Of a stretch of DNA of 64,000 nucleotides, positions 22,806 to 34,731 are shown piece after piece. The notes under the pieces are model-generated. The model was not told the DNA's origin, did not search any database, and saw only the letters and a list, made by a program, of their open reading frames with translations. Every line of letters starts with the position of its first letter. The stretch's first letter is position 1. A program made the position numbers and the translations under genes. Origin of the DNA: Coffea arabica. Taxonomy: Eukaryota > Streptophyta > Magnoliopsida > Gentianales > Rubiaceae. Location of the stretch: assembly GCF_036785885.1 (NCBI RefSeq), contig NC_092323.1, forward strand, positions 10,610,501 to 10,674,500, in the 5' to 3' direction.

Positions 22806-25800
22806 ATGGATTTTGAACCACTAACAGTGGGCAATGATGTAACTGAATTTGACATGTTGGGACTGGGTATCGGAATTGGTTTGGGAGAAGAAACCATTGA
22901 TATTGCGCATCCAATGGATGAGGATGAGGATGAGGATGAGGATAAAGATAGAAACTTTGTGAACCCTTTTCATAGTAGTAGTGATGGGGTGAATTTCAGT
23001 GGCAATGGCGGTAATTCTGGAGAAATTTGTGTTCTTGGTGGAGATACGAATCTTGAACCCTATGAGGGAATGGAATTTGAGTCTGAGGAAGCTGCAAAAG
23101 CGTTTTATAATTCGTATGCACGTAGGATAGGTTTTAGTACTCGTGTAAGTATGTCCAGGAAGTCTAGGCGTGATGGTGCTATTATACAAAGGTCGTTTGT
23201 TTGTGCGAAAGAAGGGTTTCGTATAGAGAAGGAGAAGTCTGGGTGTAACGGTGGTAGGGCTAAGCGGCCTCGGGCTGAGACTAGGGTAGGGTGTAAGGCG
23301 ATGTTGGTGGTTAAGATTCAAGATTCGGGAAGTTGGGTCGTGTCTAGTTTTGTGAAAGGGCATAACCATGAGCTTGTTCCGCCTGATAAGGTGCATTGTC
23401 TACGTTCACACAGGCATGTTTCTGGGGCTGCCAAGTCATTGATCGATACCTTGCAAGGGGCTGGTATTGGCCCCAGTGGGATAATGTCAGCTTTGATAAA
23501 GGAGTATGGAGGAATTAGTAATGTTGGGTTTACGGAGCGTGATTGTAGGAATTATATGAGAAGTAGTAAACAGAGGACTCTTGGGGGTGATACTCAGGTT
23601 CTCTTGGATTATTTTAAACTGAAGCACTTGGAGAATCCTGCTTTTTTTTATGCAGTGCAGGGAGATGAGGATCAGTGCATGAGCAATATCTTTTGGGCTG
23701 ATCCTAAGGCTCTGTGTAATTATACTTATTTTGGGGATACTGTTACATTTGATTCAACTTATAGGTCCAACAGGTATAGGTTGCCTTTTGCCCCATTTAC
23801 AGGGGTGAATCATCATGGACAGCCTGTTTTGTTTGGATGTGCCCTTCTCATAAATGAGTCTGAGGCATCATTTGTTTGGTTGTTTAAAACTTGGCTCGCT
23901 GCAATGTCTGGTAAGCTGCCCATCTCAATCACGACTCATCATGATCGAGTGATTCGTTCAGCTGTCACCCAAGTTTTTCCTGAGGTACGTCACAGATTCT
24001 GCAAGTGGCACATTTTCAAGGAATGTCAGGAAAAGTTATCTCCCATGCTTTCTGAACATCCAACTTTTGAGGCAGAGCTTCATAAATGTGTCAACTTTAC
24101 TGATTCTATTGAAGAATTTGAATCTTGTTGGTGTAACCTTATTGATGGATATGCTCTTCGGGAAAATGAATGGCTTCAAAATGTTTATGCTGATCGCAAG
24201 CAGTGGGTTCCTGTGTACTTGAGGGATACTTTTTTTGCTGAACTGTCTATTACACAGCGCAGTGACAGCATGAACTCCTACTTTGACGGATATGTAAATG
24301 CTTCAACAACAGTTCAATTATTTATAAAACAGTATGAGAAGGCTCTGGAGAGTCGCCACGAGAAAGAGGTTAAAGCGGATTATGATACCATGAACGCTGC
24401 ACCCATTCTAAAGACGCCATCACCAATGGAAAAACAAGCAGCTGATATTTATACTAGGAAACTATTTATTAAGTTTCAAGAAGAATTGGTAGAAACACTT
24501 ACCTTCTTGGCTACAAAAATTGAGGATCAGGAGGAAGCCACCACGTATCAAGTTGCCAAATTTGGGGAAAGTCATAAAGTTCACTTCGTCAGATATAGTG
24601 TCAGAGAAACGAAAGCAACCTGTAGCTGTCAGATGTTTGAGTTCTCTGGTCTACTTTGCAGACATATATTAACATTCTTTAGGGTTGCAAATGTTCTGAC
24701 TCTTCCACCTCTTTATGTTTTAAGAAGATGGACAAAAAGTGCGAGAAGCAGTCTAATGTTGGAGGACGCAACCAATGATCTGTCAAATGGCTCTCGAGAA
24801 TCTCTTACTGCCAGATATAACAAACTTCGTCATGAGGTTTTCAAATATGTGGATGAAGGTATGCAGACTGAGGAAACTTATAATGCGGCAATGGATGCCT
24901 TGCGAGAGGCTGCAAATAAAGTTTCCATGGCTAGAAAGACGGCAAGAACAAGTTCAGATTCCAATAGAACCCGCAAGCAGGATCATTCTACACTTGAACA
25001 TGATGAAAGTAACATTGATGGTGTTCATCCATTGGATTCGGTGAGTTTTTTTATTCTTTTCATTCTGATGAAACTTTTCATGGAAAAGGTTTTCAGTTGC
25101 ATGTCTTATTCTTGCTATTAATTTTTTATTTAATTTAGTGTTCCCTTGCATGTCTTGTATTTCCCATAGAGGAATGACTCCTATATTGAGGAAGCATTTC
25201 AGATTGTTGGCAGTTTTTCCATACAGCACATTGGTGCTCCTGTTGTCATGAATCGTTAAGAAGACACAATACAGCCTCTTTGAGTCGGTCTACAACAGTT
25301 TTTCCATAAAAACTCTTTCCTTTTTTTTTTCTTTCCTGCATGCCCCATTGAGTCGGTCTACATACAGCCTTTTATTTGATTAGTGGTCAGTTTGCTATAC
25401 AGCCTTCTAAAATACCATGCTCTTTTATGAGAATCTTTTTGTACACATACAAGGTGAAATAGTAAATTAGTGTGGCTGATCATTTATTGGAGAATATTCG
25501 TGTAATCTTTTTCGTTTTCTTTTTTCCTTTTTAAATGCCTGCAGTAAATACAATAGTTTATGTGCCAGTCATGTTGAGAAAATGTCATGCTTGATAATTT
25601 AATGTGCGAATTAGCAGAGAGAAAGAGAAAAACGGAGAAACTTATCTGATCATAGGAAAAGTGGAGAAACTTGTCTCTTTTTTTTTTTTTTTTAAAATTC
25701 TGGACTAATTTCATCAAAAATTTACCTTTTTGGTTTAGGATGAGCAGGACAAGAAGATACAGAAACTCACACGGCAGCTTAAGCGTGCTCAACGGAAATG

Positions 25801-25906
25801 TGAAGCATACCGGGCTAATTTATTTTCAGTTCTGAAAGATATTGAGCAGCAAAAGTTGCAACTGTCTGTAAAAGTTCAGAACATTAAGTTAGACATGAAA
25901 GATTAG
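22806..25906 (+). CDS. FRS5: FAR1-RELATED SEQUENCE 5-like transcription factor
   Basis: Two coding exons (22806-25040 and 25739-25906) give 800 residues. In order: an acidic N-terminus with alternating D/E at about 38-47; a FAR1 zinc-finger DNA-binding domain at about 84-190 (EPYEGMEFESEEAAKAFYNS, then RVGCKAML and KGHNHEL); a MULE transposase-like core at about 300-410 (VTFDSTYRSNRYRLPFAPFT); a SWIM zinc finger at about 606-620 (CSCQMFEFSGLLCRH); and a C-terminal coiled coil in exon 2 (DEQDKKIQKLTRQL to QLSVKVQNIK). The order and wording match Arabidopsis FRS5 as I recall it. The family arose from Mutator-like transposases and regulates nuclear gene expression, classically in light signalling. 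The start at 22806 (aaaccATGg) is chosen because the upstream ATG at 22722 lies in a probable 5'UTR intron. One oddity: where relatives read TTDHD, this protein reads TTHHD (residues 376-380). Confidence 0.95.
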
Positions 25907-26880
25907 AAATAAAGTAACTCTCTTTCTGTTTACATGCTGAATGGTAGAGAATATGCAGCAGAAGTCATTCACTGTAGACATGGAATTCTTGCACTGGAAG
26001 TGGTACGCAATCTTGGGGTCATAATTAAATACAATTACCAAAGTTGTGTGTATCTAAGACTGTTCAGAGTTGATTTTGATGTCCTTTAACCTGGTATCAT
26101 GCAGAATTATCAGAATGAGCTAGCAAGATTTTTCATTTCTATTCCACTTATTTTCTCTCACAGTTGACCTGAATCTTATGGGGATTAACGTGAATACAAG
26201 AGCAGCAGTAGGATGAAACTTTTTTGTAGGTTATAGTAGTTATATTGCCATAACTTCTATGGCTTCAAGGTTTTGTAATGATCATGAAGTCATTTAAGAT
26301 GGAGAATCTCAATAGAGGTTCAAGACCAACATGGGCTTATTCTTGTGAGACGCAAAGATTTGAGAAAGTCGGTAGTTAGCTCCACTGGGTCTAAGATATG
26401 TGGCCAATCCTGTGTTTGAGATTCAACTAAAGGTGGTCTTTTTCTTTCGCTTTTGGCTGCCACAAAATGTTTCTTTGAAACTCTACAAAAATTTGACTCG
26501 TGCACCGAAAGCTTGTACATATTTCATCAACTGCTCGTGACCTTGTAGAGTGTTGGACATTTGGCACAATTTTTACGATTTAACAACTAAGCTAATTCTT
26601 TAAAATTCACTTTGCTGAATGAAAATGAGATTCTTCAAATTCTCAGACTGTTATGTCCAAGTCTTGAAAATTAAGAACGCATACTTGAAACGAAAATCAA
26701 GCTAATGCAAACTGAAACTGCAGCAGCAACCTAAGATCAGCAGCCCGGATGGTGCTAGCTGGCGGGTAGTTCCTCTTTGTTTGTGCAGGCAACGCTTGCG
26801 TCTACGCTCGGCACAAACTTGCACTTCTGCGGGCAATACTTGGAATTTGTTGCAATTCTTGCGATGAGAGAAAGTATCAG
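25907..26880. other. Convergent 3' spacer between FRS5-like and DGAT2 copy A
   Basis: The two genes point toward each other, so this stretch should hold both 3'UTRs. No open frame with a recognisable domain was found; the - strand frame at 26320-26520 has no supporting feature. Confidence 0.5.
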
Positions 26881-29607
26881 CTAAAAAATTCGCAATTGAA
26901 GATCAGCATAACCAACCCTTTCCTTGTGCCTTTCAAAGAGATCTTGTAGTGCAGCAACAAATTGCCCATGCACTTCATCAACCTTCATCGAATTTAATTG
27001 ACAAGCAGAAAAAGGAAAATAGAAAAAAGATTGAAAGTTATTTCCAATGACTTGGCAGCCAAATAGTTTCCTACAGAAAGAAATTAGAATCGATTGGAAA
27101 ACTAAATCCATTTTTCCCTTTTAACAAATGCAACTTCGGCAAAATACTAGAAGCATTTTGAGAGGTGCCTAGTCACCTGGGCAAGTGTTTACCTTGCATG
27201 TCAATGACAAAAAATCCTCAAGGCATAATTTAACCGTCCTTTCTGAATTTGAACGCCGATTGAATTTACAAAGTATAAGGGATTATTACATGATTAATAT
27301 ATACTAGTCTTACACTAATCAATAAGGAGGAAAGTCTTATCCGTAGACATAAACGAGTTGAATTCAATGGGAGAAACACATTGATATATGATTCGCTAAG
27401 ATGGTGTTTAAGAAGGATACCTCTTTCACGGTGGGTTGTGGATTTTGTTGGAGGACAATAGGTTTTCCAACCACAACATGCATTGGACGCCTAAAAGGTA
27501 TAGGAGACCTGCAAGAGGTCAAGCAACTCCATAACCAGCCGTATCATAGAAGGAGAACAAAAAAATGAAGCTTAGTTTTCTTCAGCAGAAGCTGAATGAT
27601 ACTTTGTAGCAGATACAAGAAGCCAGACATCCAGAGGTCCTGGCAACTATGCTGTTGCTGATAACCTTGTTATTGAACCGGGTTGTTGCGAAAACACATA
27701 GACGTCATCATTATGATACCATTTTAACACATGAAAACTTGAGAAGGAAAAGTTGATAATGCATTAGAGCACCGTTTTGCTCTTGCAATTTCATTGAAAT
27801 TAACTTACCCAAGTGTGCCCCAGAAAATAACTGGCATAAACTTGATAGCTCTCGAGAACTGCAAGAACCATTTTCCCTTGGGCTTCCACCACTTGTACGC
27901 TTCTGACTGCTCAAGAAATGGCCCATGAAAACATAAATTCAAGGTTTGTAGTGTAGAACACAAATTAATTCAACATCCTCAAACGATTGCTTGCTACTTT
28001 CCCTTAAAATGGGAAAAAAGGAACAGAACAAGTTTTCTTGCTACCCGATCCTATGTGCTCATTTTCCACGAATAAATACCTGGCCAAAGCAAAAAACCGG
28101 GACCAGCGGTTTGCCCGTCTCCATAGCAACCCGTACAAATCCTTTCCTTTTTTTGAGGAAGACATTCTACAAGTGTTTTCAGCAATTAACCAGCTGTTAG
28201 CGAAGTCATTGGCGTGAAAACAAGAGGAAAAGGATGCAAATACAGTTCTTTCCGATACAATAATCTCGGTATATAAGCATGGGAAATGGTGAATTTGGCC
28301 TTCTATCATCTCACACTAAATCAGAAACACATATTGACAATGTGATTGTAAACCATCATGTTTTTTAAGTAAAAGAACAAGGTGAAAAAGTTGAACCTCT
28401 GAACCAGGCTCCATATAGTACGTTTCTTGAGTTCCTCCTGGCACTATGATGCAGCTATAGCCAGATTCCAAAAGGGTAAGAAAATTTTTCTTGGTTGCCG
28501 GTTTAATTCCCAACCATGTGGCTATATGTCGCAAGAACGGTGCATAAAAAACCTGAAAAGTGCATTAACAGGAAAAGTCAAGCTTTAAAAATCTCATCAT
28601 AACCGTCAATTTGTCATCTTAAAGAGTATAGATACAAAATTCTACAAGGGCATAGATCATACAGCACTAGTTCCGAGGATTTTGGTCTTTGGGAGTGGCA
28701 TGAATCCTGTAAGGTTGGAAAGTGCAATTTCCCCAATTGGCACAAGTGAATGTGGCTCGTACCCGAAAACTGCAAACGCAAAAGATCTAGTTCATCATCT
28801 TATGCTAGGAAGACAGGAAAGGTAGAGGGTGCCACGGTAATTGGCCGATCATTTCCAAGCACGAAAGCTACCCAAATAATTTTGCATCCAACTAGGAGAT
28901 TTAACTAAAATCAATAAGAAGTTTACCGTAAGCTTGTTTAGGATCGAAGGCTTTATAGTCCTCCACATACAGATTAACTGGAAAGTAACCACAAGCATGC
29001 TTACATATATACCTGAAGATGTCACCACGTAAACATGAAATCTCGTATCAATATGGATAACAAAAGTAGTACACAACATAATACAGAAAAATTCATGTCC
29101 AATTGGAACCTGTATTAAATTAAATGTGCTTTTTAATCACTTTTTTTTATCTCATAGTCATAAAATATGTAAGTAGTTTAACAACTCAATCCAAAAGAGA
29201 GAATAATATATAAGTAGTTTAATCAACCTTGATAAGTTCCGTCCCCATTTGCTTCCTTCGCAAGTTGGAAGCACCGTAAACAAAATCAGCAACGCTATGA
29301 CCCTGGAGAGAGAGAGAAAGCAAAAAAAAAGAGAGAGAGTTCATATGTTCCTACATTTAGAGGATATATAAAAAATGAAGAGAGAAAAGGAAACGAACAC
29401 CAAAGCTTTGGAGGGAGGAAGAATTATGAAGGAAGCCAAGACGATGAGGCCGATAAGATGAGCGCAACCAAGCACAAGCATAAGGGCGAAAACGGCGTGA
29501 AGTATGGAGCCCGGAGCTCCCCTGAACTCCGCCGCATGAGTTGGCTCAGTCGCAGTCCCCGGGGCTGGCCGTCGGCGACTCAATTCTCCATCGTCCTTCT
29601 TCTCCAT
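26881..29607 (-). CDS. DGAT2: Diacylglycerol O-acyltransferase 2, copy A
   Basis: Nine exons on the - strand give 335 residues: 29607-29399, 29302-29228, 29012-28927, 28769-28663, 28552-28397, 28166-28080, 27906-27809, 27508-27421, 26982-26881. DGAT2 is an ER-membrane enzyme that joins acyl-CoA to diacylglycerol in the last step of triacylglycerol synthesis. Seen: a hydrophobic hairpin at about 33-85, YFP at 104-106, [11 protein letters not shown] at about 126-136 (the plant form of the HPHG block), VPGG at 196-199, [20 protein letters not shown] at about 220-239, HVVVGKPI and a VGYADLQL C-terminus. The length fits plant DGAT2. Compared with copy B it has diverged at usually conserved spots (KKRKGF for [14 protein letters not shown] for IEVKKNRQP) and a cysteine in VLPTCEG, but nothing is broken. 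It converges with FRS5-like and follows DGAT2 copy B on the same strand. Confidence 0.93.
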
Positions 29608-30440
29608 ATACCCGGCAAATGATTAAATATGTTGTGGTAAGACTAAAACTAGAAATTTATCATTTGCATGTTGCCTCAGACTCAGATATATAAACACTAT
29701 TGGGTATAAGACACAAACGTCAAGCACGAGCATGTGCGCCATTAATGGTGCACAGGAAGGTGGTTGAGCCACTTGATAGTAAATGCGACCGGTTACCCAG
29801 AGAGTCTGCTCTGCTGCTTGGTTTGGGTTTCAAGGCCAAGAAAGAACACTTGGGATCCTCACGGGTAGTAAAATTATGCTTTCAGTTTTGGTCTATCACA
29901 AAATTACTACTGTCACCTATTTATAATCCATCTATAGGGAAAAAAAAAAAAAAAAAAACTTGCGTCTTTTCCTATTTTGGGATAGTTTCAGATTCTATCA
30001 TCCTCACGGGTTGTAGCCAGGCGCATGATTTCAGAACCATTGATCGCATACAATTTTTTGTACTCCCAAGAATTGATTCGTCCTCATTTCAAAAAAAAAA
30101 AAAGAATTGATTCGTCCTTGTCCATGTATTTGCATATACAATAACCACATATTTTATGTTTTGATGGATCTTTCAAGTCAAATAATACTACACCATTTGA
30201 TGGATCCGAGCCTCTGTGCAAGCAAGGTGAAGAAGCTGCAGTGTAACTATGTAATAATAGGTCAGACTGGATTGAACTATAACATTAACAGGTCAATCTG
30301 ACGTTAGTCAAATTAGTCAAATTAAACTAAACGGATATGGTTCGATAGGAATTATGATTGAACCATTAATTGCGTTGCGCTGTTACACCCACCAAACCGT
30401 ACGTACGTGACCCTCAATCCCCATCCCCTTTGATGGCGTT
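29608..30440. other. Upstream flank of DGAT2 copy A
   Basis: Probable promoter of copy A, reading leftward. A poly-A run at about 29940 and a short retroposon scar at 30068-30118 are the only structures seen. Open frames on the + strand (29700-30110) run through the A-tract and look like chance. Confidence 0.45.
30068..30118 (+). repeat. Tail-only retroposon insertion scar
   Basis: A perfect 17-bp direct repeat, AAGAATTGATTCGTCCT, occurs at 30068-30084 and 30102-30118. Only 'catttc' plus a run of 11 A lies between. This is the layout expected of a LINE- or SINE-type insertion truncated almost to its poly-A tail: two target-site copies around a short A-tailed insert. Confidence 0.65.
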
Positions 30441-31782
30441 TTGACAATTTCAGATAGCTCCCCTCAAGTTTATTAAATTACAACTACTCCTTTGCTTTTA
30501 CTATTTATATAATAATTATAAGCTCAAAAAACTATCATTTTTTTTCAAAAATCCTAAACTACCCTTTTTATACAAAAATAAAACAAAAAATATTTTGCTA
30601 ATTGCTTGCTTCCATATTTCAACCAAATCTGCTATACTAATAAACTAGCCTAAAAAATAGTCTTATTTCAAATTTTAAACTCAAGTAATTCTATCATCAT
30701 AGTCATAAAATTGCTTCTTCCAAAGCATGCATTCAATTCTAAATATTCGTTTCATCCTTAGAAATATTATCATCAGATAGTTTCATGGAATGGTCAAATT
30801 CACAATCACTGCCCTTATATTTCTATAATTTTCAACATAGGACACGCTCCATATAAGTTGCTCAACTTCTACTACATGAGCCACATTATGGCCTTGAAGA
30901 AAATCCTTTGGAGAGATTTAGGCATGCATGAGATTAATCAAGTTTAAGAGAAGGAAGGCATCATTATGACTATAGGGATTTTCAAGAAATTCATTTTGCC
31001 AAAAATCAAGACTCTATTTATAACTAATCACACCCCAAATTTCAAAATCCAATGCTCACACCTTCTCAAAACAAAATAATCTAGTCTACTATCAAATCTC
31101 CAAACATGTTAACATCTTAAATTCAGAGAAGAAACTCTATCTCCATGGCGAAACCACAACCAACAATTGTCAAGTATTAAAAAAATATAAATGTACTTAT
31201 TAACATCTTAAAAAAAATTTTGGATGGATGATAAACAAATTAGTAAATTTACCAATTTCGTCCATCTTCCTCTTTTGGCCAATAATTGCATTATTTGTTC
31301 CATTATTATTTTATGACTCTTCATCTCTTTTTAGTTTGATCATGAAATCTGAATTTTACTTCAACCATCAAATCTAATCCTTTAACTAAATTTGTGATTT
31401 GACAATTCTAAAGAGAAGAAAGAAGGAATAGGAAAATATAGTAAAGTTTGAGGGATCACTTGTGATGTAGTTAGCTGTAGTTAGAGGCAATGATTGATGG
31501 TAATTTGAAAGCGAATTCTAGGAGGGAGGGGTTGATAGATGAGAACGGAGTGATAATAAGTAAGAGAAAAATCGTCATTAGTTGTAACGTGTAAATAGAA
31601 TGGTCGAAAAAGTCAAATTTCTTTATTTTTAATCTCATTTCATTACACTGTGAATTATTTATTAAGTGAAGGTCATTATAGTCATTTTATTGTGATAAGG
31701 GAGGTCAGTATAATTTATAAAATCTAAGGAGAGCCGAGTGAAATTGTCATAAATCTCAAGGGAGGTTTGTGAAATTATCCCT
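30441..31782. mobile_element. Decayed terminal-inverted-repeat element, about 1.3 kb
   Basis: The left end (TTGACAATTTCAGATAGCTC, then 'ccctcaagtttattaaatta') matches the right end in reverse (ATGACAATTTCACTCGGCTC, then 'tccttagattttataaatta') over about 50 bases. The right end continues outward through 'cctcccttgag' to GGGATAATTTCAC at about 31782, whereas the left outer part is not recognisable, so the left border is truncated or diverged. The interior is AT-rich without a transposase frame. The same end motif appears in PILS copy 1 intron 3. Confidence 0.55.
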
Positions 31783-33225
31783 AGTCTTTAAGAAGAAGAA
31801 GAAGAACAAGGGGGATAAAATAACCCCCTCTCGCCAAAAAAAAAAAGGGAAAAAAAGGGAACCTTGTACGGTAACTTCACCAAAGTACTCGATACAACTT
31901 TTACGTATGCTGATTGATGCAACTCCAAACTACTACACATATAAGAATTGAGTACGGAGCCTAAACAGGGGCGACACTGGAAATTAGAGCACAATCACCC
32001 CGCATCTTTCCATTATTCTGGATGCTGCATGCAGCGACTGTTTTGAGTCCCATAAGTAACGCAGCCATTGGATGATTCCGGCCGAGGCATTTCTCCATTT
32101 TGACCTGTCACCAACAGTTGCTGCAGAATCGAACAAATTTGACAAGTTCAGAGAGTTACCCATGGTATGGTAACTTTTGTCTCAATTAACTCGAGAATTT
32201 ATGAAAGTCTTGGTCCTCAAATGACAAGATTTTTGTAATCTTTGTAGATGTTGTATGCTTCATCGTCCTCAGCTGGACTGAACGGACTAATGAAGAAGTC
32301 TGCTCATCTACTCTGTGAGCCGCATTAACGAGTCTCTCATACAGCTCGACGCGATAAAACCACCAAAGCAGAAATATCTTGATGAATTTTAGGTCCAAAG
32401 GGAGGAACTCAACTCAAGTTTACCTTTTTTTGTGAAACATTTACTAGTCCAAAAATTTATGACCCCCTCGTTTCCATAATTGTGGATACCCTGAAAGATT
32501 TTCTTGTTGCACATGTCTAGGGAGGAGCAGACACTACTATTTTCCGGCTTAATTGTACTACATGTACACGGTTAGTTTACCATCAAATGGCATGAGTCCT
32601 TGACTTGTGGTAAAAGGGCTGTGCATAACGAACCTTAAATCTATATATAAGAATCGGGATCCAAATCACAAGATACAATCAATGTACAACCCTCTGAAGG
32701 CAACAAGAAGATATCCAAGACACTTTCATGTCAACCCATTAAAAAGGAAAAAAAAAAAAAAGAAGCTCATGTCAACTTCTACCGTTTTTAACTCTGAAAA
32801 TAGTACAGCGAGGCATACAGTACATATTATTCAAACAGACAGAAAGAACAATAGCAGGTCACTGATATGTATATGCGTGTCCGTGTATGTATTTCCCTTT
32901 TGGGCACCAGTTCATTGATTAGATAACTTCAAAATATATTCTGTACATCAGTTCCAGTACAAGGCTTACATGCATTTTTAATGCTTCTGGTAAACCTATC
33001 AGCGATATCTGGTTTTCTTTGCGCATTTCCAAGGAAAAGAGCATTCAAAGATCAGAGATGAGATGTCTGGAGAGGCTCCTGGGTCCTTAACTGGAGTTTC
33101 TTTCTCCCTATCTTTCAATTTCTTAAGCGTATATTGGATTCTTCAAACGCACCTGGAAGTAATGCACACCGAACACAGGGATAGCAATCTCTATATCCCT
33201 GAAGTGCATGGATACAAGGTTTTCC
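31783..33225. other. Spacer between the two DGAT2 genes
   Basis: It holds the 3' flank of copy B and no gene I can support. A-rich runs occur at 31838 and 32747. A 10-bp direct repeat TCATGTCAAC (32726 and 32768) flanks an A-rich stretch and might be another short retroposon scar, less clear than the one at 30068. Confidence 0.4.
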
Positions 33226-34681
33226 TCAAAGAATTTGCAACTGAAGATCAGCATAACCAACCCTTTCTTTATGCCTCTCAAAGAGATCTCTAAGTGCTTC
33301 AACAAACTGGCCATGTACTGCCGCAACCTTTTATTCGATTTAATTGAAATAGAAAAAGAACTCAGTTAGATCCCTGGAATCCTTTGCCCATTTGGCTCAG
33401 AAAACTAGCAAAACACAAACATCTGTGCTTCACCTAAAATCTCCCTAAAGCAATGCAGACCTGTAACTATAGTCTCTTGTTGGTGCAGTAATGTACCAAT
33501 ATATTGCATAAATAAAAGAACAGTCATATTGTTAGAAAGGTGCCAGAAATGAATTTCACTCAGATAATTCCACCAGAAGAGATGAACTGGCAATACACAT
33601 ACAAGTGTACATAATCTGTAGGCCTCTTCAAGCACCACAGGCTGAAAAGTAAGTTCCTATAATAGTTTCCAATGGAAAATAAAGTGTTAAATCCATTAAT
33701 TTCTAACAATGAAAGATAGACGATAGCTCTCTATGATCCGCACCCCATTCATTGGATTTCCCTTACATCGACATAATTTCAGTTGCCACAAAATAGTTTA
33801 ATTTCATGTATAAAAAACCAAGGTTCTGGAAGTACCTCTTCCGCAGTAGGTTGTCGATTTTTCTTGACTTCAATTGGTTTTCCAACAACAACATGCAATG
33901 GATGCCTCAAGGGCATAGGAGACCTGCAAGAGATTACTATATGCTTAACTCCAAGTGAAGTGACATTCAATAAAGGAAACTATCCAAGAACTACACTTTT
34001 TGGAAATAAAAGATCATCTGCATATCACTTCCCCAATGAAGAACTCTATTATTTTAGTTTAGAATTTATCCGGCTTCATCATGCTACTTCAGATGCTCTC
34101 ATTAAACAACAACAGACCACTAATTTAGTCCAAGTAAAATTAACCATGCACAAGACATGGCTAAAAGTAATTTGGATTGACATACCCAAGGACACCCCAG
34201 AAAACAATAGGGGTGAATTTTATAGCTCTAGAAAATTCCAAGAACAACTTGCCACTGGGCTTCAACCACCTGTAGACCTCTCTCTGCATCAAAATGAGAA
34301 TCAAGAAGAGAAGTACATAAATCATTCAGTGGCAAGATGCAAAAGCAAAGCTTTACTATTGACAATAGCCCTCGTGATATTGTGAGTGAAGGCTCCAATT
34401 CTTAGCAATATAGCACAAGGGAAACTCAAATATGGACATGTTTATGCTCTAGCAGCATAATTTTTTTAGGGCAAAACACGGGAAACCAATAATATATAAT
34501 GGCCCCATTCAAAGCCAAAGGTATTCTGCTACGTATGTGTAGTGCAATACACAAACCTTAGACATTAGAGAGGGTGTGTTATCATTTTTTTTCAAGCTCT
34601 TCGACATAGGACATGGTGCCAAATTTCCAAGATCTTTTAGATATCAGATGTTATGAACAGGAGAGATACATACATACATAC

Positions 34682-34731
<50 letters not shown>

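Noticed and set aside
22821-23396. 191-residue open frame on the - strand
   Set aside because: It lies opposite the FRS5-like N-terminal region, lacks a domain, and is explained by codon bias of the real gene.
25627-25676. Near-duplicate '(a)cggagaaactt(a/g)tct' before a poly-T run in the FRS5-like intron
   Set aside because: The two copies differ and the spacing does not fit an insertion; treated as a minor local duplication.
32726-32777. 10-bp direct repeat TCATGTCAAC around an A-rich stretch
   Set aside because: The repeat is short and the A-run is interrupted and followed by 'gaagc'; too weak to call an insertion.
33783-34385. 200-residue open frame on the + strand
   Set aside because: It is antisense to DGAT2 copy B exons 7 and 8 and the intron between them; the - strand reading shows clear family motifs and splice sites.
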